This document shows positions 1 to 13,182 of a stretch of DNA of 64,000 bases, one piece after another. Under the pieces are notes generated by a model. That model worked only from the letters and a program-made list of their open reading frames with translations, did no database searches and was not told where the DNA came from. The stretch is from Letharia columbiana (taxonomy: Eukaryota; Ascomycota; Lecanoromycetes; Lecanorales; Parmeliaceae): NCBI RefSeq assembly GCF_014066305.1, contig NW_023501086.1:62001-126000 (forward strand). Reading direction: 5' to 3'. The stretch's first letter is position 1, and each line of letters opens with the position of its first letter. The position numbers and the translations under genes were made by a program.

Positions 1-370
1 AATTCTAATTTAGACTATAATAATAATTTAATAATCGAAGTAAACTTCTTTATAATCGCTTAAATAGAGTTAATAATAGCCGCTACTTAATAATTAATAT
101 TATTATTAATAAGATTTCTATTATTTCTTAAAAGATTAATTAGATACTCTTTCGATATTATAGCTCTAGCGAGTATCTCTTTTAAAATCTTAATATCTAG
201 TTTATTAAAGTTTCGATATATTATTAATACTAACTTTATTATAACTAGCTTAAACTTTATAAGAATTAAAAGATAATTAAATTTACTTTCGAAATTATTT
301 TCGATATTATAATTAATAATATTTATTATTAGTATTAAAGTAGCGAATAATAGATCTATTATTATTTAAT
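1..370 (-). mobile_element. RIP-degraded LINE fragment (left copy, downstream part)
   Basis: Read on the minus strand, this stretch matches about 13,218-13,590 of the right-hand LINE, differing mostly by C/T and G/A changes. It is the continuation of the left LINE copy that resumes at 2,647 after an insertion. No open frame survives. The element runs off the window at position 1, so its reverse transcriptase part is not visible here. Confidence 0.7.
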
Positions 371-2642
371 AAGTAAAGACCTATAAATTAAATTCATGGA
401 GTTAAATTTTTCTAAGTTAAATCGAATTTTAGCTCTAGCTCTAAGTTAAATCGAAGCCTAATCGCTTACTATACGTTTTTAATCTATATGCGAAGAGAGG
501 CGCGCTAAGGTCTAATTAGAAAGGTATATTAAGTGTAAAGAATTAATCCGTAATAATTGCTTATAAAAAATAGAGAAAGGCTACGTTCTTATGATAAGAA
601 GTATCGAAATATCGAAAAGAAATGAAGATAACGTATTAATTAGTGGTATAAATCCCACAATATCTTCTACCGTAGTAAAATCTTTCGAATAATAAAATAG
701 CTATAGATATCGAATAATTTTAATTCGTTTAAATATATATCGTTCGATATTTCTTCTATAGAGACCTAATTAACTATAATAGTAGATTCTTCTCTTATAA
801 CGTTATTATAGTAATATATTATATTAATATAATAGAAATAATAGATTAAGTTATAGTAATATTCTTCGCTTACTAAGTAATAATTTAATATGAAATCGTA
901 GAGAGCATATAACGTGAGAACTTGAAGAGCTGAGTCGTGTTCTTGACGATAATAACCTTATTACCGCTTGATTTCTCCGCAGTATTCTCCGCATTTGCCT
1001 ATTATAGTTCCTTCTCTTACTTCTCAATATAGTGAAAATAACAGGTTAAGTTATAGTAGTATTCTCCGCTTACTAAGTAATAATTTAATGTGAAACGACT
1101 AAGTTATAGTGATGTTCTCCGCTTACTAAGTAATAATTTAATATGAAACCGTAGAGAGTATATAACGTGGGATCTTGAAGAGCTAAGCCGTGTTCTTAAC
1201 GATAATAATCTTATTACCGCTTAATTTCTCCGTAGTATTCTCCGCATTTACCTATTATAGTTTCTTCTCTTACGATATTATTAATATAGTAAGAATAATA
1301 GATTAAGTTATAGTAGTATTCTCCGCTTACTAAGTAATAATTTAATATGAAATCGTGAAGAGTATATAACGTGAAATCTTGGAGAGCTAAGCCGTGTTCT
1401 TGACGATGATAATCTTATTACCGCTTGATTTCTCCGTAGTATTCTCCGTAGTATTCTCCGCAGTGTTCTCCGCATTTGCCTGTTATAGTTTCTTCTCTTA
1501 CGATATTATTAATGTAGTGGGAATAATAGGTTAAGTTGTAGTAGTGTTCTCCGCTTACTAAGTGATAATTTGATATGGAATCGTGGAGAGTATATAACGT
1601 GGGATCTTAGAGAGCTGAGCCGTGTTCTTGACGATGGTGGCCTTATTACCGCTTGGTTTCTCCGCAGTATTCTCCGTAGTGTTCTCCGCATTTACTTGCT
1701 ATAGTGACTTCTCTTATACTGGCTAAATAAATTAATATGAGATCGTGGAGAGTAGACCTATTATATTACTGCTGCTGCTGACTATATCCGTAATATTCTC
1801 CGCAGTATTCTCCGTATTCGCCTATTGTAGTTCCTCCTCTTATTTAACTAAGTGCTCTAGCTAAGTGACTAACTAAGTAGCTAATTAAGTGAATAACTAA
1901 ATAACTAACTAACGATCTAACTAAGTGGATTATTAAGCTAATAGAGTAGATAGTATTAACTAAGTAACTAGTCGAGTATCGCTGGCTTAGAAGAAGTATA
2001 TAGGGAAAGATGAAGACGATGGCTGTGAATCTATTTAGGCTCTTTTTAATCTTCTAATACGTTTATAAGCAGTAGCAGATAGCTATTAAGCTTCTTTACG
2101 GCCTCGATTATTAGTAATAGCGAAATCGCTAAGGGGTGATCTAAAGGCGTTAGTAGGGGCTTAAAGAGGCGGGTAAAAGGGGTATATATACCTGAAGCGT
2201 TTAGTAACGTTTCCGCGAGGGTATCGAGAACGAATATATTTATATTAATAAATTGATAGAATAATAAAAGAAGAATAATTATATAAATAAATAGGTGAAA
2301 GGATTATTATTCAATCTCGGACGCGTTTAATATAACTATTATATTTAAATATTTATTTAATCTATTAATAGTAGGCCAAACTTTAAAATTTTTACAGCGT
2401 TAGAAAGCGTAAAGCGAGCTCTACAATTTGAGAAATTATAAAGTAACTATATATATCGTAAGCTGAGTACTTCAAAGTGTAAAACTTCTATATATAAATT
2501 TTTAATAAGGAAGGCGTGGAAGGACTATCGGGCTAACTTAGCCGATCTAATTAAAGAGCGTAGCGAACTCGAATTTATAATTGACTGCACATACAAATTT
2601 AAGGTTTCCAAGCTCAGCTCTATCTTATTCTATTATATATAC
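371..2642. mobile_element. 2.27-kb insertion inside the left LINE, family unknown
   Basis: The right LINE copy gives the uninterrupted sequence across this point (around 13,218-13,245), so the insert boundaries can be read directly. The left LINE stops at 370 and resumes at 2,647, with TAAT at 367-370 and again at 2,643-2,646 as a probable 4-bp target duplication. The insert carries no readable protein. It holds a tandem array (838-1,716), a stretch of short CTAAGTGA-like repeats (about 1,850-1,975) and a more GC-rich stretch around 1,980-2,220. I see no clear terminal inverted or direct repeats, so the class is undetermined. Its array is visibly less RIP-mutated than the surrounding LINE. 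Confidence 0.55.
838..1716. repeat. Tandem array, unit about 200-225 bp
   Basis: Four nearly complete units and one short unit can be aligned by eye, starting near 838, 1,040 (short, about 58 bp), 1,098, 1,300 and 1,525. Each full unit contains TCTCCGCTTACTAAGTAATA, then an ATATAACGTG segment, GCCGTGTTCTTGACGAT, one to four copies of TCTCCGYAGTATTC, and TTCTTCTCTTACGA. Later units keep more TpG and CpA than earlier ones, so RIP damage is uneven. The ORF of about 60 codons on the minus strand at 1,509-1,691 lies inside the repeat and is not considered a gene. Confidence 0.85.
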
Positions 2643-2646
2643 TAAT

Positions 2647-5185
2647 AGTTTTCTTTATATATTACTATTTCTATTAATAATACTTATTCTATAGTAAATT
2701 CTTTCGCTATAAATATTAATTCTTCTACTTTTTTATCGATATAAGTATTTAATCTCTCTTATATTATATAATAAAGATTAAAGTCGTCTAGTATAATTTA
2801 TTTATTATCTTTAGACTCTATAAATATCTTATATAGTTTATTAAATTCGTCTATTTATTAATTATTAAGATTATAGATATTATATATATATATAATTCTA
2901 TTATTTTCGAATTTAATATTAAGAGTATAGAGGTTTAATAAGTAATATAATAAATACTATTACTTTAATAACATTCTCTTATTAATATAGAAGTATATTT
3001 ATATATTATTATAATAGAGATAAATTAAGTTAAATCTATTCTTTAAAGAATAATATAATATATTTATATTAATATTTCTTTAAGACTTCTAAATTACTAC
3101 TATATTAATATTATAAATCTTTTTATTATCGAAGAGTTCTATTATAATTATTCTAATTTTTTTTATATTATATTATAGTATTAATAGCTAATTAGAGTAT
3201 ACTATTATTTCTTAATATTATTATTAATATTATTTACTCGCTCCGCCTAGTCTATAGAGTTTATATTCTCTTTTTAAGTATTCTTCTTTTTTTAATTATC
3301 GATAAATCGAATATATCTCTTTTTATTTTTATTAATAAAGATCGTAATTCTCTTATTATTACTCTTTTAACTTAGGAGTTATTTATTATCCTCGAGATTA
3401 TTAATTTCCTTTATCGCTATATCGTTTTTATATCATTTAACTTTATTTATTACTTTAAAAAGCGATTTATTTCTAAATAAGACTCTTATTAATAATATGA
3501 AAGTATATCTTCTTTTATTTAGCTAAAGATTCGATATAGTAGTTCTTTCGAGATTTAGCGCTCTAATTCTTTTTCTATTAACTATTTTATTTTTATCTAT
3601 TAGCTTATTACGCGTAAATATTAATCTTAAAAAAAAATTCTTATTTCGCTTATAATTAGATATATTCTAAAAGTAATTATTTAATTAATCGCTTATTTAG
3701 TAGCTAGTTAATATTTTCTTCGTTATTATAAATTATAAAGAAGTTTATTATCTCGCTATTCTTATTCTCGCTATCTTTCTCTTCTTTACTATATATATCT
3801 TATTTTAAGCCTTATATAGTTTCTTATAAATTAAGTATTTACGAGTATTAATTATATAATCTTTATAATAATACTCTTTTAAGCATTTCTCGTATACTAA
3901 GTAATTCTTTTTAAGATATATAGTCGATAGATAATTGTATTTTTAGTATATAAAGTATTATTTTAATTTATACTACTTATTATAGACGTAATAGCTATAT
4001 AGTTTTAAATCGATAATTAAATCTTCTTTTAATACTCTATTTTCTTTCTCTAAGAATATTAGTTTAATAATTAATAAACTCTTATTATAACTCTCTTTAT
4101 TTACGTTAAATTAATCTAGTTATATTATATCGAGATTTAGCGTATTAATATTCTTATTCTAAATTCTTTTAATTATTATAGTTATATCTTTAATATTAAA
4201 TATATTAATTCTTACTTTATAAAGTAAGAGACTATATATTTTAATAATTACTCTTATATTATTACTTATCTTTAAAGTCTAATTCTTACTTTTTCTTAAT
4301 TTATTCGCTTTCTTCTTATTTATAGCTATAATATATATATCGCTACTCGCTAGCCTTCTAATCGTTTTAATAGATTTTCTTATAATATTTATACTCTTTA
4401 TATATCTATTAATTATCGTAATTATCTTACTCGATATCTTCTTCTTTAATATTTTACTTATTATCTTATCTTATAACTTTATAATAATCTTATTTAGCTT
4501 ATTATATAGTACTTAATTTTATTTTAATATTATTAATAATATAATAGAGATTTCTTCGATAATAAAGAAGAATATTAAGAATCGATTTAGTACGCTAGCG
4601 TAGTTAATTATTAATATATTACTTTTTAAACTAGTTATCTAATACTTAATATATATAATCTTTTTCTTTATATTATTATCTCGATTACTTAAGTTAATAG
4701 CTAATTTATATACTTTATTTAAAACTATTTAAATTTTAGATTTATTATTCCGTTTTTTTATAAATATTACTATCGCTTTAAGAGTAGTAACTACTTTATT
4801 TATTAGTAATTTCTAGTCTTTATCTATTATTTTTAGTATAATATTTATTAATAACTTTAATATAAATGCGTACTTCTTAAAATTATAGCTATTATAATTC
4901 TATTAAAACTAATTAGTTTTATTTAATATAATTATAGAGATATAGATATTCTTTAAAGTTAATTAAAGAGGTACTAGTCTTACTAAGTACTTTAAATATA
5001 TATATCTACTTTCTATAGCTTAATAATATAGTATAAGCGTTATATAAAAGTTTTTTAAATTAAAGAGATATCTTAATAGCGATAGAGGGTACTCGATTAC
5101 GCCTTCTCGCCGTTCTAGATAATTTATAACTTTACGCGTCTAAGAGAAATTAATAAAAGATTAAGTATATTAATAATAATAAAAA
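2647..5185 (-). mobile_element. RIP-degraded LINE, left copy (5' half, minus strand)
   Basis: The minus strand carries a decayed endonuclease region whose LDDFNLYY remnant (around 2,770-2,800) corresponds to the GDFNxHH motif of LINE apurinic-type endonucleases. About 2,647-3,870 is an inverted copy of about 5,190-6,353. The part at 3,870-5,000 would hold the upstream ORF1 and leader; it is too mutated to translate. The 5' limit is approximate. The 3' continuation is at 1-370. Confidence 0.65.
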
Positions 5186-5189
5186 ACTT

Positions 5190-6358
5190 TTATATATAAA
5201 TACTCGATTTATAAGAAATTATATAAGGCTTAAAATAAGATATATATAATAAAGAAGAGAAAGATAGCGAGAATAAGAATAATAAGATAATAAATTTCTT
5301 TATAATTTATAATAATAAAGAAGATATTAATTAGCTATTAAATAAGCGATTAATTAAGTAATTACTTTTAGAATATATTTAATTATAGACGAAATAAGGA
5401 ATTTTTTTTAAGATTAATATCTATACGCGATAAGCTAGTTATAGTAGATAGAGATAGAATAATTAATAGAGAAGAAATTAGAGAGCTAAATCTCGAAAGA
5501 ATTACTATATCGAATCTTTAGTTAAGTAAAAGAAGATATACTTTTATATTATTAATAAGAGTTTTATTTAGAAATAGATTATTCTTTAAAGTAGTAGATA
5601 AAGCTAAATAATATAAAAACGATATAGCGATAGAAGAAATTAATAATCTCGAGAATAATAGATAGCTCTTAAGTTAAAAGAGTAATAATAAGAGAATTAT
5701 AATTCTTATTAATAGAAATAAAAAGAGATATATCTAATTTATCGATGATTAAGAAAAGAAGAATATTTAGAAAGAGAATATAAACTCTATAGACTAGGCG
5801 AAGCGAGTAAATAATATTAATAATAATATTAAGAAATAATAGTATATTTTAATTAGCTATTAATATTATAATATAATATAAGAAAATCTAGAATAATTAT
5901 AGTAGAACTCTTTGATAATAAAAAGATCTATAATATTAATATAGTAGTAATTTAAGAGCTCTAGAGAAATACTAATATAAATATATTATATTATTTTCTA
6001 AAGAATAGATTTAACTTAATCTATCTCTACTATAATAATATATAAATATATTTCTATATTAATAAAAGAATATTATTAAAGTAATAATATTTATTATATT
6101 ATTTATTAAATCTCTATACTCTTAATATTAAGTTTAAAAATAATAGAATTATATATATATATAATATCTATAACCTCGATAACTAATAAATAAACGAACT
6201 TAATAAATTATATAAGACGCTTATAAAGTCTAAGAATAATAAATAAATTATATTAGACGATTTTAATCTTTATTATATAATATAAGAGAAATTAAATACT
6301 TATATTAATAAGAGAGTAGAAGAACTAATACTTATAGCGAAAGAATTCGCTATAGAAT
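5190..6358 (+). mobile_element. RIP-degraded LINE, right copy, endonuclease part
   Basis: On the plus strand the decayed motif at about 6,253-6,276 reads LDDFNLYY, the RIP-altered form of the GDFNxHH endonuclease motif. The block is collinear with the reverse complement of 2,647-3,870. It stops at the 5-bp target duplication AGAAT (6,354-6,358) of the LTR element and continues at 13,183. Frequent stops in every frame show it is dead. A Tad1-like LINE clade is likely for a filamentous fungus, but clade assignment is inference. Confidence 0.7.
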
Positions 6359-6615
6359 TATAAGGTAGTAAGACCTCTTTTAATAAAACTACGTAGCAGC
6401 TATGTAATTACGAGGTCTAGATGCGTAGTTAATAGAATAGATGAATTAGTTACTAAATAAACTAATAACTAAAGAAAGAAGAAGAGAAAAGAAAACTCGT
6501 AAGTATTTAAGACTTTATTAAGTATATTAAATACTCGCTCTAGCTGCGTAGCTTACAACCTAACAAGTAACGTAAGCGAGCCTATTAGTTTACTTTAAGT
6601 ACTTTTACCCTTATA
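6359..6615 (-). repeat. LTR of the Gypsy-type element (3' LTR in element orientation)
   Basis: This 257-bp direct repeat of 12,926-13,182 begins TATAAG and ends CTTATA. Differences between the two LTRs are almost all C/T or G/A, as expected from RIP rather than age alone. Shared blocks include TATTTAAGACTTTATTAAGT and AGCTGCGTAGCTT. Confidence 0.9.
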
Positions 6616-7436
6616 ACTATATCCCCCTTAGAAGATTTAGCCTCTAAATCTTATCATTATTACGCTTTATAATTAAATGCGTATAAACTTATTAATACTA
6701 TCTACGCTATCTATTATCAGCTTAAACGTAGTTTAAACTAATATATACTATAATAACATATTCGTACTATAAATTCTAAGATCTTCTTAAGTATATTATT
6801 ATATTTATATACTAAATCGCGATAGTATCGCTATACGTATTATTATTTTAATTAATAGAATATAGACGTAGTATTACCTTATTACGATATACTATTATTA
6901 TTATTACTATACGCTATTATTATATTATTACTTTATAATCGTAGTAATTCTATTATAATAATCGTTAAAAGTCGCGCTAGTAAGTATAAAAGACTTACTT
7001 TTAGTCTAACTTTTATTCTTCTTAGTAATAATATTAACGCTAACGCTATTATAAGTAAATATCTAATTCTTCTTTATATCTACTATTTTATCTTCATTCG
7101 TTCTTATCGTAATATCGCGATAGCGAGCTACGTATTATCGTAATAGTATAGCATATATATTAATTAAGATAATAATTAAATAAGATTATAGTTACTTAAA
7201 TTAACTTCACATATAATAAGTATCTTAAAGAATACTTTACGATACTTTATGAATAGTATAAGAAGTATACTAATATATCGATAGTAGTATTAAATCTTCG
7301 CTCTTATAACTCTACGAGTTACTAAGTGCTCGTAGTCGTCGTAATTCCTACGCCTCGCGCTATTGCTAATAGACATTTATATCTATTTTAAAGACGTACT
7401 TAACTAAGAAGACTATTAGCCCCCCTTATCGCTACT

Positions 7437-7493
7437 TTCATTACTACTTTTATCGCTACTTTCATCGCTACTCTCATCGCTACTCTCGTTATT
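7437..7493 (-). repeat. Short in-frame repeat inside the LTR element
   Basis: The plus strand shows repeated TCATCGCTACTYTC units. On the minus strand these translate as repeated ESSD-like acidic/serine motifs, fitting a low-complexity tail near the end of the polyprotein. Confidence 0.5.
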
Positions 7494-10400
7494 TATACTT
7501 CGAATATCGATTATAAGTAAAAGAGATATTAAATAACTAAGAGGTTACGCTAACGTATACTAGTCTCCTTTTACTATTATTATATATATACTCTTACACA
7601 TAATCCTTATATAATTTATATCGCGTTTTCTACTAGCTCGCGCTAGCGTAAATGCGGGCGATACTTTCGCGAGGGTTATATATACGTAATAAACTCGATG
7701 CTTTAGAATCGGCCTACGGGTATTTTAGCTATTTTCGCTAGACCTTTTAACTATAACTTATTCGCCCTTTAAGACTTCTATACTACTACTACTTTCGCGA
7801 TTTTTCTCGCTTCTTAATCTCTCTTAACGATTACGCCTTTAGCTTTATCTTAAATACTAATTTATATAATTTCTTTACTTACTCAAAGTTCTTAATTACG
7901 CCTTTAGCATTTTTAAGATATTTTATTAGTTCTTATAAAGCTTCGTAAGATAGAGAGTCTTTTCAATTAATAAGGTACTTAGTCTTACTCTTATAAACTC
8001 TTTTATCTAATACCTTATTAACCTCTCACTCTTCTTCTTTATTAATTAAGACTACTTATAACTTCGAATTATTATTATACGAGTATTACGACTCTAGTAG
8101 CAATATATGAAATATAGAATAAATTCTTTTATATCTAGTAGAAAGGTCTAGCTTATAAGCCTATATACTTATTTTCTCTAATACTTTAAAAAGCCTAAGC
8201 TATCTATAATTAAGTTTCTTCTTTAATCGTAAGATACGTATATTTAAGCTTCGTAATAGTACTTTATCTTCTTTCTTAAAGGTTATAGCCCTATAATTAC
8301 TATTATAATACTTTACTTACTACTTTAACACTCGCTTCTATAATTCTTTTAGATACGATCTTATCTCTTATAATTATTCTACTCGCTCTATAATAAGCGA
8401 TACTTCCTCTCTTAAGATTCTACTCTTAAAAGCATTTTCTAAGTCTACTATATATTTCATTAATAGATCTTATAAAGTCTTACTAATACTTATATATACG
8501 CTATTATTATATATGAACGTAGTCATTAATAAGATTTTAAACTAGTTATTCTACTTATAGTTATAGTATACTTATAAATAATATTTTAATATCTAATTTT
8601 ATCTCTTAGTCTAATCATCGATCTAAGAATAAAATATAGTACTTAGTCTACGCTTCGCATCTAGATATTAATATAGCGTTATCTAGAACTTACTTATAAA
8701 TAGAGAGCCTTAATTCGAAATTAAGTTACATATTATACCGCGTAGTAATATAAACTCTCGCTATAAGATATTAGTAAGATTATTAGTCTTTAGATTCTTA
8801 ATAATCGCTATATACGTTATATACTTAATTAGCTTATCTACTAAGATTAAGATAATATTATAAATCTTATTAATATACGAATCCCTTATAAGTAGTAGAT
8901 TCGTAATGAAATTTAGTATTATAGTATAAAATAAATTTACGTTATCTAAGAAAATCGACGCTAGCTCGCTATACGACTTATAATAATAAACTTACACCCT
9001 TTAATAATCGAAGTAAGTACGAATATACTCTACTATATCGCTTATTATATCTATTTAATAGTACTTAAACTTAATACCCTCTTTAATACGCTTATAAGCG
9101 AAGTGCCTAGTATTAAAGTTATTATAATTTATATAAAGAATCTCTTTCTTTATAGTAGAATCGTTAGAAATATAGACTATAAGGCCACAACGTAGTAATT
9201 TATCCTTATCGACTCTTTATTTCGAAAGCTTATTCTATTTAACAGCGTATCTTTAACGCCACTTCTTATTCGTAATAAAAGTGTTCTTGCGTTATAATTT
9301 AAGTAATTATACTATTATCGATTCTCGTAGCTTTAAATAAAATCTCTTCGACTTTAAAATCTAGTAAATTAGAAGTTAAGACGATATCGTAGCATCTAAA
9401 ATACGTATTTATCTATCGAGTACTCTCTTATCTAAGTTAATAACTTAGATATCTATAATAATAATATCATTTAATTACTTCGTTAACGCTATAAGTTTAA
9501 CTATAATAGATATATCATTATATTCTTATAGATTAAATTAATATTTCTAATTACGAAGCTTATTTCACAAGATAAAGAGAAAATTATTATTATTATCCTC
9601 GCTATTATTCGATTTAATAATATTAAATCTTCTTAATAATATATTTATAGAGTTAAGTTTTCTCTTATAATATTCGATAATAAAGTTAAATATAGCTAAT
9701 TTCTTAGTTTAGCGAATCTACTTCGTATTAAGCTCTTTTATTATTATAAAATAACGTAAGTTATTATAATCTAAGATTATATAAATAAAATACTTATTAT
9801 CTTATAAGTAATATCTTTAATTCTTAAAGTCTAATATAATCGCATAGAGCTTTTTATTATAAGTATTCTAGCGAGACTTAGCGCCTTTAAATTTATAACT
9901 AAAAAAAGTAATAAGATATTATTACTTATTCTCGCTTAGTTAACTAAGCATATTATCTATATCTATATTAAAAGTATTAATCTTTATAATAAGCGATACT
10001 TTCTAATTATAGTATTTTAGCATAGATATAATAATAAACACTCGCTTAAGTATCTTAAAAGTCTCGCGTATTTTCTTATTAAATACGAAGGATAATCTAA
10101 TCTCATCTTTCTTTACTTCTCGAATTAGATTTATTAAAAGCGTAGCTATCTATAAAAAACCTCGCATAAACCGCCAATAAAAGTCTGCGAACTTTAAAAA
10201 AACTAAGATATTCTTAATAGACTCTAATTTTAGTTACTTAGTAATGGCTTTAATACGCGATAGCTTTATTTAAATATCGTACTAGTTTATTAAGAACCTT
10301 AGAAAGATAATCTTATTACGATTAAAAGTATATTTCGATAATTTTATATAGAGTCGATACTTTAATAGTACGCGTAGTACTTTACGTATATACTCTTAAT

Positions 10401-12925
10401 ATAACTCTTTTATTTCGAAATAGATTAGTATATTATTTAAGTATATTACGTAGAAGACATCGATATATAACTTAAATACTTTATTTATATAAGCTTAGAA
10501 GATTATAAGAACATTTATAAGGCTAAAAGATATTACTTAATATTTAAACTAGCCGTAGCGAGTTTAAAAGGCGATTTTCCACTCATCTTTCTTTCGCACT
10601 TATATTCTATAATACGTATTACGAATATTAACCTTAATAAAGTACTTCGTATATATAAATCTTTCTAAGGTCTCTAAGAGCAGTAATAACGAGTAATTAT
10701 TCTTAATAATTATCTCGTTAAGCTCTCGATAGTTAATATATAGTTATAGCGAGCTATCTAGTTTCTTAATAAATAGCACTAACAAGTTAATCTAACTAAT
10801 TAAGAGTTAAATTTACTTTCTTTTAAATATAATATTCAGATAATCTCTAATCGCTACGAGTTCGTTATATAATATATTATAAATCGAATCGCTTCTAGAT
10901 AGCTTCTTAGGTTATAGGTCGATAGAATATTCGATTTAATTATATATATTAAGACTATTAAATAGCTCTTCTAAAAAGATTTCTAATAGATTCTTAAGTT
11001 ATTTAAGTATATTAGAGTCGTCTAGCTACGTAATATTACATCGTATAGCTTTATTATAATTATCTTTACTACTTTTAAATAGAATCTAATATAAAAATAT
11101 AATAAACGCTTATCTTAGACTATATGTAACTACTATATTAACTAATAACGCAAACTACTCTATATCCATTATTACGATATCTACTTACTTCTTATTACTT
11201 ATAGAAAAATCGCGATAGATCTAGAACTACTTATATTAATGAATATCTAAATTAATATTATAGATCTAAGGAAAACTAAGAATAAGGTTATATTCTTATA
11301 TATTCACAGTATACACCTTTAAGATTTACTCTTACTTTTTTCCTCGACTATCCGCGAGGCTAAAGATTAGATTATACTTTCTATACGAGAATATTTAATA
11401 ATTATCGATAGCACGTACTATTATTAGCGCGTATTCAGGTTCAGAAATCTATATCTCTTTAATAAAAGATTATGATATAAAGATTTCTTTATTACCGATA
11501 TCTACTAGAGTAATTATCTTATACTTTTCATTTAGCGTAATAATTTCGCCTCTTAATAATAGAGAGCGAGGTTATCGCTTAGTTAATAACATATCTAATA
11601 CTATAGTAATAAGTATTAAACTTTATCTTTTCCCTTATCTAATTTATAATTATATACTTCGTTACTTATAACGTAGTTTAAATATTTAAGCGAATTCTTA
11701 TAATGCCTTAGCTATTTATAATTATAGTATTATATCTTAGTAAAGAATATCTTTAGCTTAATATAAGAGTCGCCATCTTCGAGTTTAATTCGCTTAGGCT
11801 TTTAACCTTATAACATCGATAAGAATAAACTCTTCTTTTAATCTTATTAGTTCTTTATATATTATCTCTTAGACTTAGTATACTATTAACTACTACTCTC
11901 TTAATTACTTATCTTATTATTAAAGTAAGTCTTATCTAGAGTAGAGAGCTCTTTCATTTTTTATAGTCTTTGCTTTATGCTCTGATATTATTATAGTATA
12001 ACAATATAGATAATAGATTAAGTAGCCTCCTTTATAACTTTTAGAGGAATTTTCTCTATTACCCTATCTCGTAGACCTTTTATACGTTCTAAGTCGATTA
12101 TATAACGTTCTCGCTACGATTAGAGTATAATAAGATAGTTATTAAAGCTGGCTATCGATTATATATCTCTTATAACTACTTTAATTAACTGATATTCTAT
12201 ATTATAAAATTTAACGACTAGATTATAAATTTAATTTAAGTATTACCTCTTATATTTCTCTTAGATAAATTTCTTAATATTATATAATATCGCATCTCTA
12301 ATATTTCTCTAGATCTACTTCTTAGTATTTATCAAGAGAGCTAAAGCTTAGCGAGTCTTTTCTTTATTTATATAAAAATCGATATAAGACGTCGAGGCGA
12401 TAAAATTATTACAGTCTTAAAGAAATATAACTATCGAGTTATAGTTATTAAGATATTACGTATTAGATATCTTAATAACGCTTATCTTCTTATAACTCAA
12501 ATTACGATAATAATTATCACTATACTTATAGCAATATCCTTACATATTCTATATTTCAATTAGTTTAAGTTTTTCGACGACTAGTTACTTCTTAGTATTA
12601 AGCTTTAAAAGTCGATAGCGTTAAACTTAAGTTAAGTCTACGAAGTAAGAGTTTTCGTCTATAGATAAAGGATTATTAGATATAACGCTTCGGCGGTTAT
12701 TATTTTCGCTAATAGTATAATTAGAATTTTCATAAATATCGGAATTAGTATTATGATCGCTTAATTACGTAGTAGACGTATTCTAATAAGAGTTATCTAC
12801 TAGATTAAAAACGTCGCCAATTAGTCGTAATAGAATATTTCTACTTCGTAAGTTAATAGAATTAACTTACGAGTTACTTATTATAACTAAATTAGATAAC
12901 TCTATATAAACGAAGTTATTAGAAC

Positions 12926-13182
12926 TATAAGATAGTAAGATCTCTTTTAATAGAACTGCGTAGTAGCTATATAATTATGAGATCTAGATACGTAGTTAAT
13001 AGAATAGATAAATTAGTTACTAGATAAACTAATAACTAAAAAAAGAAGAAGAGGAAAGGGAACTCGCAAGTATTTAAGACTTTATTAAGTATATTAAATA
13101 CTCGCCCTAGCTGCGTAGCTTGCAACCTGATAAGCGACGCAAGCGAGCCTATTAATTCGCTCCGAGTACTTTCACTCTTATA
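12926..13182 (-). repeat. LTR of the Gypsy-type element (5' LTR in element orientation)
   Basis: This is the 257-bp partner of 6,359-6,615. It retains more GC (for example GCAAGCGAGCC and CTTGCAACCTGATAAGCGACG) than its partner, so the two LTRs were hit unequally by RIP. It is followed directly by the AGAAT target duplication and the resumed LINE. Confidence 0.9.

Larger units (their letters stand above)
6359..13182 (-). mobile_element. Complete but RIP-inactivated Ty3/Gypsy-type LTR retrotransposon
   Basis: The element is 6,824 bp with 257-bp LTRs at both ends and AGAAT target duplications (6,354-6,358 and 13,183-13,187). It lies on the minus strand. A polypurine tract reading TAAGGGGGAT on the minus strand (6,621-6,630) sits just inside the left, 3', LTR. 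A reverse transcriptase remnant around 10,425-10,465 reads FYVIYLNNI, the RIP-altered YLDD box. RNase H and integrase would follow at about 10,000 down to 8,200, and gag at about 12,000-12,900; these positions follow from element order and were not read as motifs. The LTR ends read TATAAG..CTTATA, consistent with TG..CA changed by RIP. The Gypsy assignment rests on the YLDD context and size. Confidence 0.8.

Noticed and set aside
1509..1691. 60-codon open frame on the minus strand within the left AT block
   Set aside because: It lies inside the tandem array, and its Arg/Ser-rich translation simply reflects the repeat unit; there is no start context, domain or partner exon.
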